Positions 15,034-21,975 of a stretch of DNA of 22,286 nt are shown here, in pieces; positions within the stretch are counted from its first letter, which is position 1; each line of letters begins with the position of its first letter. A program made the translations under genes and the position numbers. The DNA comes from Trueperaceae bacterium (lineage in GTDB: Bacteria > Deinococcota > Deinococci > Deinococcales > Trueperaceae), in the NCBI GenBank assembly GCA_007130445.1, contig SLSM01000299.1, positions 1 through 22,286 of the forward strand, in the 5' to 3' direction. Below the pieces are notes generated by a model, which saw only the letters and a list, made by a program, of their open reading frames with translations, did not search any database and had not been told where the DNA came from.

Positions 15034-15045
15034 CCTATGGTGGCC
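15034..15045 (+). promoter_or_regulatory. Candidate promoter/regulatory block upstream of the 34-residue peptide gene
   Basis: CCTATGGTGGCC lies 25 bases before the peptide ATG. It contains TATGGT (15036-15041), which fits a TAnnnT -10 element. An 11-of-12 identical copy (CCTACGGTGGCC) precedes the secreted-protein gene at 21976. No clear -35 is visible. It could equally be a regulator site in the divergent region shared with the BTAD regulator. Confidence 0.4.
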
Positions 15046-15070
15046 GCACACTTCTCGAGGGGAGGGCGCC

Positions 15071-15175
15071 ATGAAGGGCTGTCGCAGCGTCGCAACGGCA
15101 CTGATCGTCGTCGTGATCGCACTGATCGGCATCGCCACCGCGGGTCCGGGCACGGGCCTCGGTGGGGGGTTGTAG
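15071..15175 (+). CDS. 34-residue single-helix membrane or exported peptide
   Basis: Encodes MKGCRS, a strongly hydrophobic segment of about 17 residues (ATALIVVVIALIGIATA), then a glycine-rich tail GPGTGLGGGL. It could be a one-pass membrane peptide or a short signal peptide releasing a 10-residue Gly-rich piece after the ATA. A very strong ribosome site (GAGGGGAGGG, 15057-15066) and the upstream block at 15034 support real expression, despite the small size. It is first in the block that continues with the six-cysteine protein; a small hairpin (GACCC 15176-15180 with GGGTC 15184-15188) follows its stop. I do not recognise the peptide. A role as membrane anchor, toxin-like peptide or signal is possible, and none is shown. 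Confidence 0.6.
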   Translation: MKGCRSVATALIVVVIALIGIATAGPGTGLGGGL

Positions 15176-15224
15176 GACCCGATGGGTCGAGACGCACACG
15201 ATCTGGATCTGAGAGGAGAGACAC

Positions 15225-15644
15225 ATGGCTGAAGCTGAAGAGCAACTGATGATCTTCCCGGATGCGGTGTTCGAGGACGAAGAGCCCACGGCACTGGAGT
15301 CTGCGGCCCAGGTCACCGAAGGCTTCGGGGACGAGATGGCATTCGCGCAGGAGATGGAGGCGTGTTGGTCGTTCGGCCCGCTGCGGGCCTGCGCCTCCGT
15401 GGTCGGGAGCAGCGAGGTGCGCGTCACCGCGTCGTTGCTCGGCCGGAGCATCCTGTCGGGCACCCTCAGCCCGCGGCGCACGAGGCTCTGTGCGAGCCCG
15501 AGCATCGGGCTGGCGAAGGCCGAGCTCTGCGTCTCGCTCGACATTCGGGGCAAGCAGGTGCGCGTCGAGGGACGCGTCTGCGTACGGCGCTGGACCGGCC
15601 GTTGGCGCTGCTCGGGGTTCAACTCGAGGCTCCTGTCCTGGTGA
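15225..15644 (+). CDS. Uncharacterised protein with acidic N-terminal leader and six cysteines
   Basis: 139 residues, not recognised. Residues 1-46 are strongly acidic and hydrophobic (DAVFEDEEPT, EMAFAQEMEA) with no arginine or lysine. Residues 47-139 switch to a basic, strand-rich region with cysteines at 47, 57, 89, 102, 119 and 129. It ends in an arginine/tryptophan-rich tail (CVRRWTGRWRC). Six cysteines suggest up to three disulfides, implying export, yet no signal peptide is present. The two-part build resembles a leader plus core, as in precursors processed by a protease, and a serine protease gene follows directly. This is inference only. A clear GAGAGGAGAG site (15211-15220) fixes the ATG. 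Alternatives are a structural protein or a cargo of a secretion system that recognises the acidic leader. Confidence 0.7.
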   Translation: MAEAEEQLMIFPDAVFEDEEPTALESAAQVTEGFGDEMAFAQEMEACWSFGPLRACASVVGSSEVRVTASLLGRSILSGTLSPRRTRLCASPSIGLAKAELCVSLDIRGKQVRVEGRVCVRRWTGRWRCSGFNSRLLSW

Positions 15645-15657
15645 GCCACCGCGGGAT

Positions 15658-15683
15658 CGCGGGTCGCCACGGCGCGACCCGTG
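15658..15683 (+). terminator. Stem-loop between the six-cysteine gene and the protease gene
   Basis: CGGGTCGC (15660-15667) pairs perfectly with GCGACCCG (15674-15681) around a 6-base loop, extendable by a G-U and a C-G pair. It starts about 14 bases after the six-cysteine stop. Without a T-tract it may be a partial terminator or 3'-end stabiliser, making the upstream small genes more abundant than the protease. Confidence 0.45.
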
Positions 15684-15720
15684 GTCCCGTCCATCGTTGC
15701 CGGCGTGCACGGAGGTCGAT

Positions 15721-16641
15721 ATGGCGATCGAGTCCCTGACCAAGCCCGAAGCGACGTTCGAAGCCGCAGCGGCGCGGGTAGCACCGCCGGCGAAGCGTCA
15801 CGAGGGGCACCATGGTCCAGACGGCGAAGTCCGCTCGCGCTCTGCCGAGGTCTTCACCGTCAGTGGCCGCGGCGAGAGCATCGGCTTCGCCATGGAGACG
15901 GTGCTCGGCACGGACGAGCGGAAGCGCGTCCCAGACACCGATCTGAACCCGTGGCGCAAGATCTGTGCCCTGAGGATCCGGGGTCCTGGCGGGACCGGAG
16001 CCATCGGCACCGGCTGGTTCATCGGCCCCCGGACCGTCGTGACGGCCGGACACTGCGTCTTCAGCCAGACCTTCTTCGGTGGTTGGGCCGACGCCGTCGA
16101 GGTCGTCCCTGGCCTCAACCGGCTGCAGAACCGAAGCCTGGTCAGACCGTTCGGCAGCACCGTCTCGCGCAGGATGTCGGTGCTGGACCGTTGGGCGAAG
16201 AGCGACGACCGGGAGCCCGATTTCGATATCGGCTGCATCCACCTGGACGAGCCGCTCGGCGAGAAGACGGGCTGGTTCGGCTTCGCGTCGTTGCCGCCGG
16301 ACGAGTTGGTCGCCTTCATGGTCAACATCTCGGGCTATCCCTCCGACCTGGGCGGTGGCGACGAGCAGCACTTCGCCAAGAACCGCATCCTGCACGTCAG
16401 CGAACGGCGCGTCTTCTACGACGTCGACACGCACGGCGGACAGAGCGGTGCACCCGTCTGGATCCACGAGGAGGAGGGCAGACCGCCGCTCGTCGTGGCC
16501 GTACACGCGTACGGGATCGGCGCCACGCCCACCGCGCTCGGCATCGTCGCGAACTCCGCGCCGCGCATCGTCCCCGAGATCTATGACATCTTCGAGGGGT
16601 GGCTCGATCGCGACACGCAGCCGACGACCGCCGTGGGATGA
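15721..16641 (+). CDS. Trypsin/V8-like serine protease (S1 fold) without signal peptide
   Basis: 306 residues. The chymotrypsin-fold catalytic triad is visible: His111 in TAGHC, Asp169 in DFDIG, Ser242 in GGQSGAPVW. The surrounding segments GTGWFIGPRTVVTAGHCV, NISGYPSD and DVDTHGGQSGAP match glutamyl-endopeptidase-like (V8/SplB) bacterial proteases. About 75 residues precede the fold: a charged, low-hydrophobicity region (KRHEGHHGPDGE) that may be a propeptide or docking segment. There is no signal peptide, unlike secreted V8-type enzymes, so it acts inside the cell or leaves by another route. GGAGGT (15711-15716) sets ATG 15721. The stop overlaps the start of the next small gene (ATGA), implying a joint complex. 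Candidate substrates are the six-cysteine protein upstream or a host/partner protein; neither is demonstrated. Confidence 0.88.
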   Translation: MAIESLTKPEATFEAAAARVAPPAKRHEGHHGPDGEVRSRSAEVFTVSGRGESIGFAMETVLGTDERKRVPDTDLNPWRKICALRIRGPGGTGAIGTGWFIGPRTVVTAGHCVFSQTFFGGWADAVEVVPGLNRLQNRSLVRPFGSTVSRRMSVLDRWAKSDDREPDFDIGCIHLDEPLGEKTGWFGFASLPPDELVAFMVNISGYPSDLGGGDEQHFAKNRILHVSERRVFYDVDTHGGQSGAPVWIHEEEGRPPLVVAVHAYGIGATPTALGIVANSAPRIVPEIYDIFEGWLDRDTQPTTAVG

Positions 16642-16886
16642 CCCGCAGATGGCTCCGAGGGGTCGTCGTGGACGGCGCTGACGCGCCGGTGCCCGGGGCG
16701 TACGTCGTCGTCGTCGAGGCATCCGTGCCCCTGCCCGAGATCGCGATCGTCGCCGATGCCCAGGGGGGCTTTGCGATCAACCTGCCGGATGGGACGTTCC
16801 GCCTGCGTGCCGAGCACGACGGACGTTCGGGTGAGGTCGAGGTCGCGGTGCCGGCGACGGACGCCGTTCGAGTCCAGCTGGGGTGA
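16638..16886 (+). CDS. Carboxypeptidase-regulatory-like beta-sandwich protein
   Basis: 82 residues forming a single CarboxypepD_reg/transthyretin-like fold: RGVVVDGADAPVPGAYVVV (7-25), then ADAQGGFAINLPDGTFRLRA (39-58) and a final VEVAVPATDAVRVQL strand. The pattern 'G.V.d..g.PvpGA.V' plus 'D..G.F.i.lpdG.y.l.a' is diagnostic. There is no signal peptide or catalytic domain. The ATG overlaps the protease stop by 4 bases, so it is translationally coupled and probably binds the protease as an accessory or substrate-presenting subunit. A start 39 bases upstream is possible but lies inside the protease and has no better ribosome site. Stand-alone versions of this domain beside a cytoplasmic trypsin-like protease are not something I can match to a named system. 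Confidence 0.75.
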   Translation: MTRRWLRGVVVDGADAPVPGAYVVVVEASVPLPEIAIVADAQGGFAINLPDGTFRLRAEHDGRSGEVEVAVPATDAVRVQLG

Positions 16887-16893
16887 TGCCACA

Positions 16894-16912
16894 GGCGCCG
16901 TGGGTCTGCGCC
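16894..16912. terminator. Weak stem-loop between convergent genes
   Basis: GGCGC (16894-16898) pairs with GCGCC (16908-16912) around a 9-base loop in the 29-base gap between the beta-sandwich gene and the convergent hydrolase gene. A bidirectional terminator is suggested by position only. Confidence 0.25.
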
Positions 16913-16915
16913 GCG

Positions 16916-17992
16916 TCACTCCACGCAGGCGACGCCCTCCTCGCGGATGTCGCGCAGGCGCGCGGCTCCGATGCCGGGGACGCGGAGCAGGGCGTACAGG
17001 CTCGGGAACGGGCGGAGGCGCTCGATCTCGCCGGCGCGCTCCGGTCCGACGTGGACGATGGACTGTAGCAGCTCGTGCGGCGCGGTGTTGAGGTCGATGC
17101 AGGCGTCGCCCGTGACCGTGGCGTCTGGCTGGTATGCGCCGTCGTTCGCGCCGGCTCCGGGCGATGGGACGCGCTCGGTGCGCACGCTGAAGCTGCCGTC
17201 CGGCGCCGCCTGGATCACGACGGTGCCGTGGTGATCGGTGCGGTAGAGCGCGGCGCCGTGGCGGAGGTACATCGCGACGGTGGCGGGGTCGGGGTGACCG
17301 TACGGGTCGTCGGCACCGACGCTCGCGACGACGACCTCGGGTCGCAGCCGCGCGAGGGCCTCGTCGGTGTCGCCGTGTGCGCTGCCGTGGTGCGAGGCCT
17401 TGTGGACGTGGACGTCGCGGAGCTGTTCGGGGACGGTGTCGATCCACCACTCGAACAGGCGCGGCTCGGCGTCGCCGGTCAGGCTGGCGCGGAACTGGCC
17501 GTACTCGATGACGATCCCGACGCTGTTGTCGTTGTGACCCCAGGCGCTCTCGCGCGGCGGGGGGAGGACGTGCAGGCGCACGTCGCCGAGCGTGAGCGTG
17601 CGAGCGTTCGGTTCGAGCAGCGCGGCACCCGATCGTTCGACCGCGTCGAGGTAACGCTCGTACGCGATGGTCGTGTGCGCAACGCCGTTATCGAGCACGA
17701 ACGGTGGTGGGAACGCGTCGATCACGTCGCTCAGTCCGCCGATGTGGTCGGCGTGGGCGTGGCTGGCGACGACGAGGGCGAGCGTGGTCACGCCGTTGGC
17801 GAGGAGGTAGCGGAGCATCGCGCCGTCGGCGTTACCGGCGTCGTACACGATGTGGCGCCCGTCTGGCAGCACGATGAGGACACCGTCGCCCTGACCGACG
17901 TCGACGAAGTGGATCTCGAGCGCCGCCGCGAGGCCGAGCAGCAGCGCGATCGTGAGTGCGAGGGTGGCCGCGCCGATGCGCGCGGCAATCAC
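16916..17992 (-). CDS. Exported ComEC-like metallo-beta-lactamase-fold hydrolase with C-terminal HhH domain
   Basis: 358 residues. An N-terminal signal peptide or membrane anchor (hydrophobic 5-24) is followed by FVDVGQGDG (29-37), the opening of ComEC/Rec2-type MBL domains. The metal motif SHAHADH (His78, His80, Asp82, His83), Asp174 in LTGDAE, and KASHHGSAHG (198-207) complete the set. Residues about 299-355 are a ComEA-like helix-hairpin-helix module (DLNTAPHELL, VPGIGAARLRDI), predicted to bind DNA. The ComEC channel and OB regions are absent, so this is a free exported nuclease or phosphodiesterase-like hydrolase rather than a DNA-uptake pore. GTG 17992 overlaps the upstream gene's stop (GTGA), so it is coupled to the DUF3006 gene, a frequent partner. 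Nuclease activity is inferred from ComEC homologues. Confidence 0.88.
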   Translation of the reverse strand: MIAARIGAATLALTIALLLGLAAALEIHFVDVGQGDGVLIVLPDGRHIVYDAGNADGAMLRYLLANGVTTLALVVASHAHADHIGGLSDVIDAFPPPFVLDNGVAHTTIAYERYLDAVERSGAALLEPNARTLTLGDVRLHVLPPPRESAWGHNDNSVGIVIEYGQFRASLTGDAEPRLFEWWIDTVPEQLRDVHVHKASHHGSAHGDTDEALARLRPEVVVASVGADDPYGHPDPATVAMYLRHGAALYRTDHHGTVVIQAAPDGSFSVRTERVPSPGAGANDGAYQPDATVTGDACIDLNTAPHELLQSIVHVGPERAGEIERLRPFPSLYALLRVPGIGAARLRDIREEGVACVE

Positions 17993-18372
17993 AGCTCCAG
18001 GTCGCCCGAAGGTGCGCCCGGCAGGCCGTCGCGGCGCTCCTGCATGGCGCGGCGGCGTTCTTCGGTGGCGGCCGCGTCGATCTCGAACCGGACACTGTCG
18101 GCGGTATCGCCGTGGGTGGCGAGCGTCCTGAGGACGTCGCCTGCGCGAGCGGACGCAGGGAGCCAGCTGCGTGGGATGGCGACGGACAGGCCGTCGGGCC
18201 CCTCGACCGTCGCAATGTCCGGGTGCTCGAGGGCGTCGACCACGTAGCGTCCCGGCGACAGGTGGGGTGCGGGTGCGTCAGCCATGGCGATCCAGGCCAG
18301 CGTTGCCAGCGAAGTGAGCAACGTCGCCACGGGTCGTGGCCGAGGATGTCGGCGGCGTGAACGCGGCGGCAT
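17989..18372 (-). CDS. DUF3006-family protein with N-terminal export segment
   Basis: 127 residues. An arginine-rich start (PRSRRRHPRPRP) and hydrophobic stretch (about 15-30) form a signal peptide or anchor. They are followed by a small DUF3006-like beta domain: GRYVVDALEHPDIATVE (41-57), AIPRSWLPASARAGDVL (65-81), VRFEID. The C-terminal tail is charged (TEERRRAMQERRDG), matching the usual end of the family. DUF3006 genes commonly precede or follow ComEC-like MBL hydrolases, and the downstream gene overlaps this stop by 4 bases, as expected. DUF3006 proteins are usually about 70-90 residues and cytoplasmic; the added export segment matches the exported hydrolase and suggests both act outside the membrane. 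The molecular function is unknown. The ribosome site is weak. Confidence 0.75.
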   Translation of the reverse strand: MPPRSRRRHPRPRPVATLLTSLATLAWIAMADAPAPHLSPGRYVVDALEHPDIATVEGPDGLSVAIPRSWLPASARAGDVLRTLATHGDTADSVRFEIDAAATEERRRAMQERRDGLPGAPSGDLEL

Positions 18373-18408
18373 GGAGCCAGTGTGGGCGCTTCCGAGTGTG
18401 CATCGATC

Positions 18409-18422
18409 GTTGCATGATCAAC
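18409..18422. promoter_or_regulatory. A/T-rich inverted repeat upstream of the DUF3006-hydrolase pair
   Basis: GTTG-CATGAT-CAAC (18409-18422) sits in the one locally A/T-rich pocket (about 18400-18432) of the gap, 37 bases upstream of the DUF3006 start. A TAGACT sequence on the minus strand lies at 18423-18428 and would fit a TAnnnT -10. Promoter plus operator is a reasonable reading but no -35 is evident. Confidence 0.3.
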
Positions 18423-18465
18423 AGTCTAGAAGATGGCGATGTGAGCCGGGTCCGTGACTCGGGAG

Positions 18466-18494
18466 CGGCAGCCGGCCATCGACGGCCGGTGCCG
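18466..18494 (-). terminator. Strong GC-rich hairpin terminator after the alpha-mannosidase gene
   Basis: CGGCA-G-CCGGCC (18466-18477, one bulged G) pairs with GGCCGGTGCCG (18484-18494) around a 6-base loop. The 11-bp stem begins about 7 bases after the mannosidase stop on the minus strand. It lacks a T-tract, as is common for high-GC terminators. It separates the mannosidase from the DUF3006-hydrolase unit. Confidence 0.6.
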
Positions 18495-18500
18495 CACCCC

Positions 18501-21500
18501 TCACCCCAACCGTAGCCGCCACGTGGTGACGCCGTACGGCGTGAACGGCACGTCGAGGCGACCGCCTTCGACGGGTGTCTCGCCGCTCGCGAGCGGCTCC
18601 TCCAGCAGGTTGCAGGCGCGGGCGCCGGCGATCGGCAGGCCGAACGTGAGTCGCGCCGTGCCGCGCGCACCGTGCGCGTCGTACAGGCGCAACACCAGGT
18701 CGTCGCCGTCCTCGGCGCGCTTCAGGCTCGCGAGGCGGAGCGACGGGGTGTCGCATGTCATGAAGGAGCGCTCGGGGCGCCAGGCAGCGGCCGCGGCTCC
18801 GAGCGGGGTGCCGGCGGCAGCTGCGAGCGTAGCGGCCGGCGCTGCGTCGCCGTCCGAGGCGTCGCCCGGCGTCGCCACGACCACCAGCGGGCTGTTGAGG
18901 TCGTGCGCTTCGGCGACCGTCCCCGTGCGCCAGTCGCCGGCGTGGGGGTAGAGCGCGTAGCTGAAAACGTGCTCGCCCTCGTCGGCGAACGGGTCGGGGT
19001 AGACCGGGGCGCGCAGGAGCGTGAGCCCCAGGGTGCCGCCGTGCGCGCTGTAACCGTACTTGGCGTCGTTCAGGAGGCTCACGCCGTAACCGGCCTCGCT
19101 GATGTCGGCCCAGCGGTGGCCGGGCACCTCGAAGCGCGCCTCGTCCCAACTCGTGTTGCGATGCGTGGGGCGGGCCACGGCGCCGAAGGCGGTCTCGAAC
19201 GTCGCCTCGTGGTGCCGAACCGCGAGGGGGAAGAGGGCGCGCAGCAGCTGCCGCCGGCCGCGCCAGTCGACCCGCGTGACCACGTCGAGCCGCCGCGCGC
19301 CGGCGCCGAGCCGGTACTCCTGCACGATGGTGCTCTGGCCGAACCGCCGGACCACGCGCAGGCTGGCGCGGACCGGCCCCGCCTCGACGAGCTCGGGGGG
19401 CTGTGAGGCCGCGATCTCGATCCCACTGCGCGCGTAGTCGTGGTCGATCTCCCAGGCTTCGTACTCGCGCGGGACGTCGACGTACGCCCACAGGGCGTTG
19501 CCGCGCCCGGCGAGCACCTCGCGCGCGGCGTCCTTGTCGTAGACCGACTCGAGCGTGCCGTCGGCGGCCACGCGGACGCGCAGGTGCTCGTTCTCGAGCT
19601 CGTTCGCGCTGCCGCGGACCGCGCCCGGCTGGGGCGCGGCCCGCCCGTCAGGTGCGTCGTCGACGGGCGCGCCATCGTCGCCGGTCCCGCCGAGGTACAG
19701 CGTCAGGTACCCCAGCGCCGGTACGAGCACGTGCTCGAGCGAGACGAGCAGCTGCGTGTCGGTGCGGGCGTGGGGCACCGGGGTGCCGTCGGCGAGCGTG
19801 AGCTCGAGGCCGGCGCCGCCCGCCGGGACCGGGGTCGCGAAGTGCAGCGGACGCTCGTCGAGCGCGAGGTTCCACACGACCAGCGCACGCGCGCGAGGCG
19901 AGCTGAGCGCCCGGAGCGCGCCGTCACGCACCGTCGTGACGCGCTGCAGCGCCTCGCCCATCTCCCGTTCGGCCGTCTCGTACACGCTACGGATGCTCGA
20001 GCCGGGGAGGATGTCGTGGAACTGGTTGCGCAGCAGCACGGTCCACGCGTCGTGGAGTGTGTCGTGCGCGTCGTGCGTGTCGCGCGTGTCGTCGGTCCCG
20101 CCGAGCGTCGTGCACGTCGCGAGCGTGGCGGCGGCCTCGGCGGCCACCAACTCGTGCTCCAGCCGCCGGTGCAGCGCCTTGGTGCGCGCCTGTGTGGTGT
20201 AGGTGCCGCGGTGGAACTCGAGGTACTTCTCGCCGACCCAGACGGGCAGCGCGCTGCGATCGACGCGCTCGAAGAACGTCTCGACCCGGCCCGTCTCCAG
20301 CCGCGGCAGGCCCGGCACGTCGCGCAGGCGCTCGAAGGCCTCGAGCATGGCGTCGGTCGGGCCGCCGCCGCCGTCGCCGTAGCCGAACGAGAGCAGCGAC
20401 TGGTCATGGTGGCGCTTGCCGCGGAAGTGGCGCCAGGTCTCGCCGAGGTCGAACGGCTCGACGTGGCCGTTGTAGCCGCCGTTCGGGTTGTAGAAGGCGT
20501 GCGCCAACACCCGCGTGCCGTCGAGGCCCTCCCACTCGTAGAGGTCGTGCGGGAAGGTGTCGGTCTCGTTCCAGTTGAGCTTGGTGGTGAAGAAGGAGGG
20601 CACGCCGGCTTGGGCGAGCAGCTGCGGCAGGTTGCCCGTGTAGCCGAACGTGTCGGGGAGCCAGCAGACCCGAGCGCGGACGCCGAAGGCGCGCTCGAAG
20701 TAGCGCTGGCCGTGCAGCAGCTGCCGCGCCCACGACTCCCCGGCGAGCAGGTTGCCGTCGGGCTCGACCCACATCCCGCCGACCACGTCCCAGCGCCCCT
20801 CGGCGACGCGCACTCGGATGCGCTCGAACAGCGCCGGGTCGTCCTCCTCCACGTACGCGTAGAGCTGCGCGGTCGACTGGTTGAAGTGGAAGTCGGGGTA
20901 GCGATCCATCAGGCCGAGGACCGTCTCGAAGGTGCGCACGGCCTTGCGCCGCGTCTCGTCGAGCGGCCAGAGCCAGGCGAGGTCGATGTGCGCATGCCCC
21001 GTGAGCCATAGCGAGCCCTCGGCGGGATAGCGTTCCCGCACCCGTTCGACGGCCGTTCGTAGGCCGGCGCGCAGTTCGGGGATCCGCGCGCGCAGCTCGT
21101 CGGGCAGCGGCGCAGCGTCGCCGTCGAAGCGCCACCCCTCCCAGATCCCAGCGATCTCGGCCCGCGCCGCTGGCGACTGGACCAGCCGGGCGAGGTAGGC
21201 GCCGTTGTCGGCGCGGTCCAGGCCGATGTCGCGCAGGCTGGTCGCGACCACCTCGGCGAGCAGTTCGGCGATGATCGGCCGCTCGCGCGTCGCGAGGTAG
21301 ACGGCCGCAGCCAAGAGCGCGTCGAGGTCGTGATGGAGGGCGCGGACGTCGGCGTCGGGCACGACGAGCAGCGCCTCGTCGAGCGTCGGATCGACGCTCG
21401 GGCGGCCGAAGAGCGACTTCGGCACGGCCTCGACCTCGAGGCGCAGCCTCTCGCCGCCCTCCGCGACGGTCAGGATCGGGTGCTCCTGGTGATACGGGTT

Positions 21501-21803
21501 CAGCCCGCCGACGCCGCGACCGTCGACCCGTAGATAGCCCTCGCCGCCCACCCGCAGCCTGACGTTGACGGCGTGGCCGCGCCACGCCTGCGGCACCGCC
21601 GCGTCGAAGCCGAGGTGGGCCGGGAACGCCTCGCTCGGCCAGCGTTGCCCCACCGCGATGTCGACGGCGTCGGCGACACCGCGCGCCCGGAAGCGGCCGC
21701 GCTCGATGCGTCGCGTCCAGCGGTCGCGGTAGGCCGCGAGCTCGGCGAGCCGTATTGTGAGCGTCTGCAGGTCTCGTGTCAACCGATCGTGTTCCTTGTG
21801 CAC
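18501..21803 (-). CDS. GH38 alpha-mannosidase
   Basis: 1100 residues, family-typical length. GH38 retaining alpha-mannosidases cleave terminal alpha-mannosyl residues and need zinc or another divalent metal. Seen here: the metal-binding segment GHAHIDLAWLWPLDET (His272, Asp274), the WLPDTFGYTGNLPQLL segment with the expected nucleophile Asp384, SFGYGDGGGGPTD, and NQFHDILPGSSI in the alpha-helical middle domain. The C-terminal beta domains hold VYDKDAAREVL and WRLRLG at the end. An N-terminal ancillary domain of about 260 residues precedes the catalytic part, as in cytosolic-type mannosidases. No signal peptide, so it is intracellular. GTG 21803 is chosen because GAGGAG (21810-21815) precedes it; the frame is open 36 codons further but without support. 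A His/Asp/Thr low-complexity insert occurs at 570-586. No transporter gene is adjacent, so the mannoside source is unclear. Confidence 0.93.
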   Translation of the reverse strand: MHKEHDRLTRDLQTLTIRLAELAAYRDRWTRRIERGRFRARGVADAVDIAVGQRWPSEAFPAHLGFDAAVPQAWRGHAVNVRLRVGGEGYLRVDGRGVGGLNPYHQEHPILTVAEGGERLRLEVEAVPKSLFGRPSVDPTLDEALLVVPDADVRALHHDLDALLAAAVYLATRERPIIAELLAEVVATSLRDIGLDRADNGAYLARLVQSPAARAEIAGIWEGWRFDGDAAPLPDELRARIPELRAGLRTAVERVRERYPAEGSLWLTGHAHIDLAWLWPLDETRRKAVRTFETVLGLMDRYPDFHFNQSTAQLYAYVEEDDPALFERIRVRVAEGRWDVVGGMWVEPDGNLLAGESWARQLLHGQRYFERAFGVRARVCWLPDTFGYTGNLPQLLAQAGVPSFFTTKLNWNETDTFPHDLYEWEGLDGTRVLAHAFYNPNGGYNGHVEPFDLGETWRHFRGKRHHDQSLLSFGYGDGGGGPTDAMLEAFERLRDVPGLPRLETGRVETFFERVDRSALPVWVGEKYLEFHRGTYTTQARTKALHRRLEHELVAAEAAATLATCTTLGGTDDTRDTHDAHDTLHDAWTVLLRNQFHDILPGSSIRSVYETAEREMGEALQRVTTVRDGALRALSSPRARALVVWNLALDERPLHFATPVPAGGAGLELTLADGTPVPHARTDTQLLVSLEHVLVPALGYLTLYLGGTGDDGAPVDDAPDGRAAPQPGAVRGSANELENEHLRVRVAADGTLESVYDKDAAREVLAGRGNALWAYVDVPREYEAWEIDHDYARSGIEIAASQPPELVEAGPVRASLRVVRRFGQSTIVQEYRLGAGARRLDVVTRVDWRGRRQLLRALFPLAVRHHEATFETAFGAVARPTHRNTSWDEARFEVPGHRWADISEAGYGVSLLNDAKYGYSAHGGTLGLTLLRAPVYPDPFADEGEHVFSYALYPHAGDWRTGTVAEAHDLNSPLVVVATPGDASDGDAAPAATLAAAAGTPLGAAAAAWRPERSFMTCDTPSLRLASLKRAEDGDDLVLRLYDAHGARGTARLTFGLPIAGARACNLLEEPLASGETPVEGGRLDVPFTPYGVTTWRLRLG
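20046..20096 (-). repeat. Low-complexity GAC/CAC/ACG tract inside the mannosidase gene
   Basis: Seventeen codons (residues 570-586) are built almost only from Asp, Thr and His, with Ala, Arg and Leu interspersed: TDDTRDTHDAHDTLHDA. At DNA level it is a degenerate CGTGTCGTG-like repeat on the plus strand. It lies just before the conserved NQFHDILPGSSI segment and looks like an expanded surface loop prone to slippage. Confidence 0.7.
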
Positions 21804-21927
21804 CCTCAACTCCTCGTGATGGCGAGACGCGTTCCACGGTACGCCGTGGGGGCGGCGCGCGTGGCGCGTCCAGGTCGCGCCGGCAGGCTGGTGCCTACAG
21901 CCTTCGCACAACGTTCACACGGCCCGG

Positions 21928-21939
21928 CCTACGGTGGCC
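21928..21939 (+). promoter_or_regulatory. Candidate promoter/regulatory block upstream of the secreted 93-residue protein
   Basis: CCTACGGTGGCC lies 36 bases before the ATG and includes TACGGT (21930-21935), compatible with TAnnnT. It is 11/12 identical to the block at 15034-15045. It sits in the 172-base gap between divergent genes; the mannosidase promoter must also be here, but I see no clear element for it. Confidence 0.4.
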
Positions 21940-21975
21940 TCACGCTCGGAGACCCCGAGACGAAAGGAGCACACC

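Noticed and set aside
14977..15294. 106-codon upstream extension of the TPR-BTAD regulator
   Set aside because: It would overlap the divergent promoter, ribosome site and start of two plus-strand genes; its translation is Pro/Ser/Arg-rich with no TPR pattern.
19440..21011. 523-codon plus-strand open frame opposite the mannosidase
   Set aside because: It lies wholly antisense to the catalytic and middle domains of a well-supported GH38 gene and shows no domain pattern or ribosome site of note.
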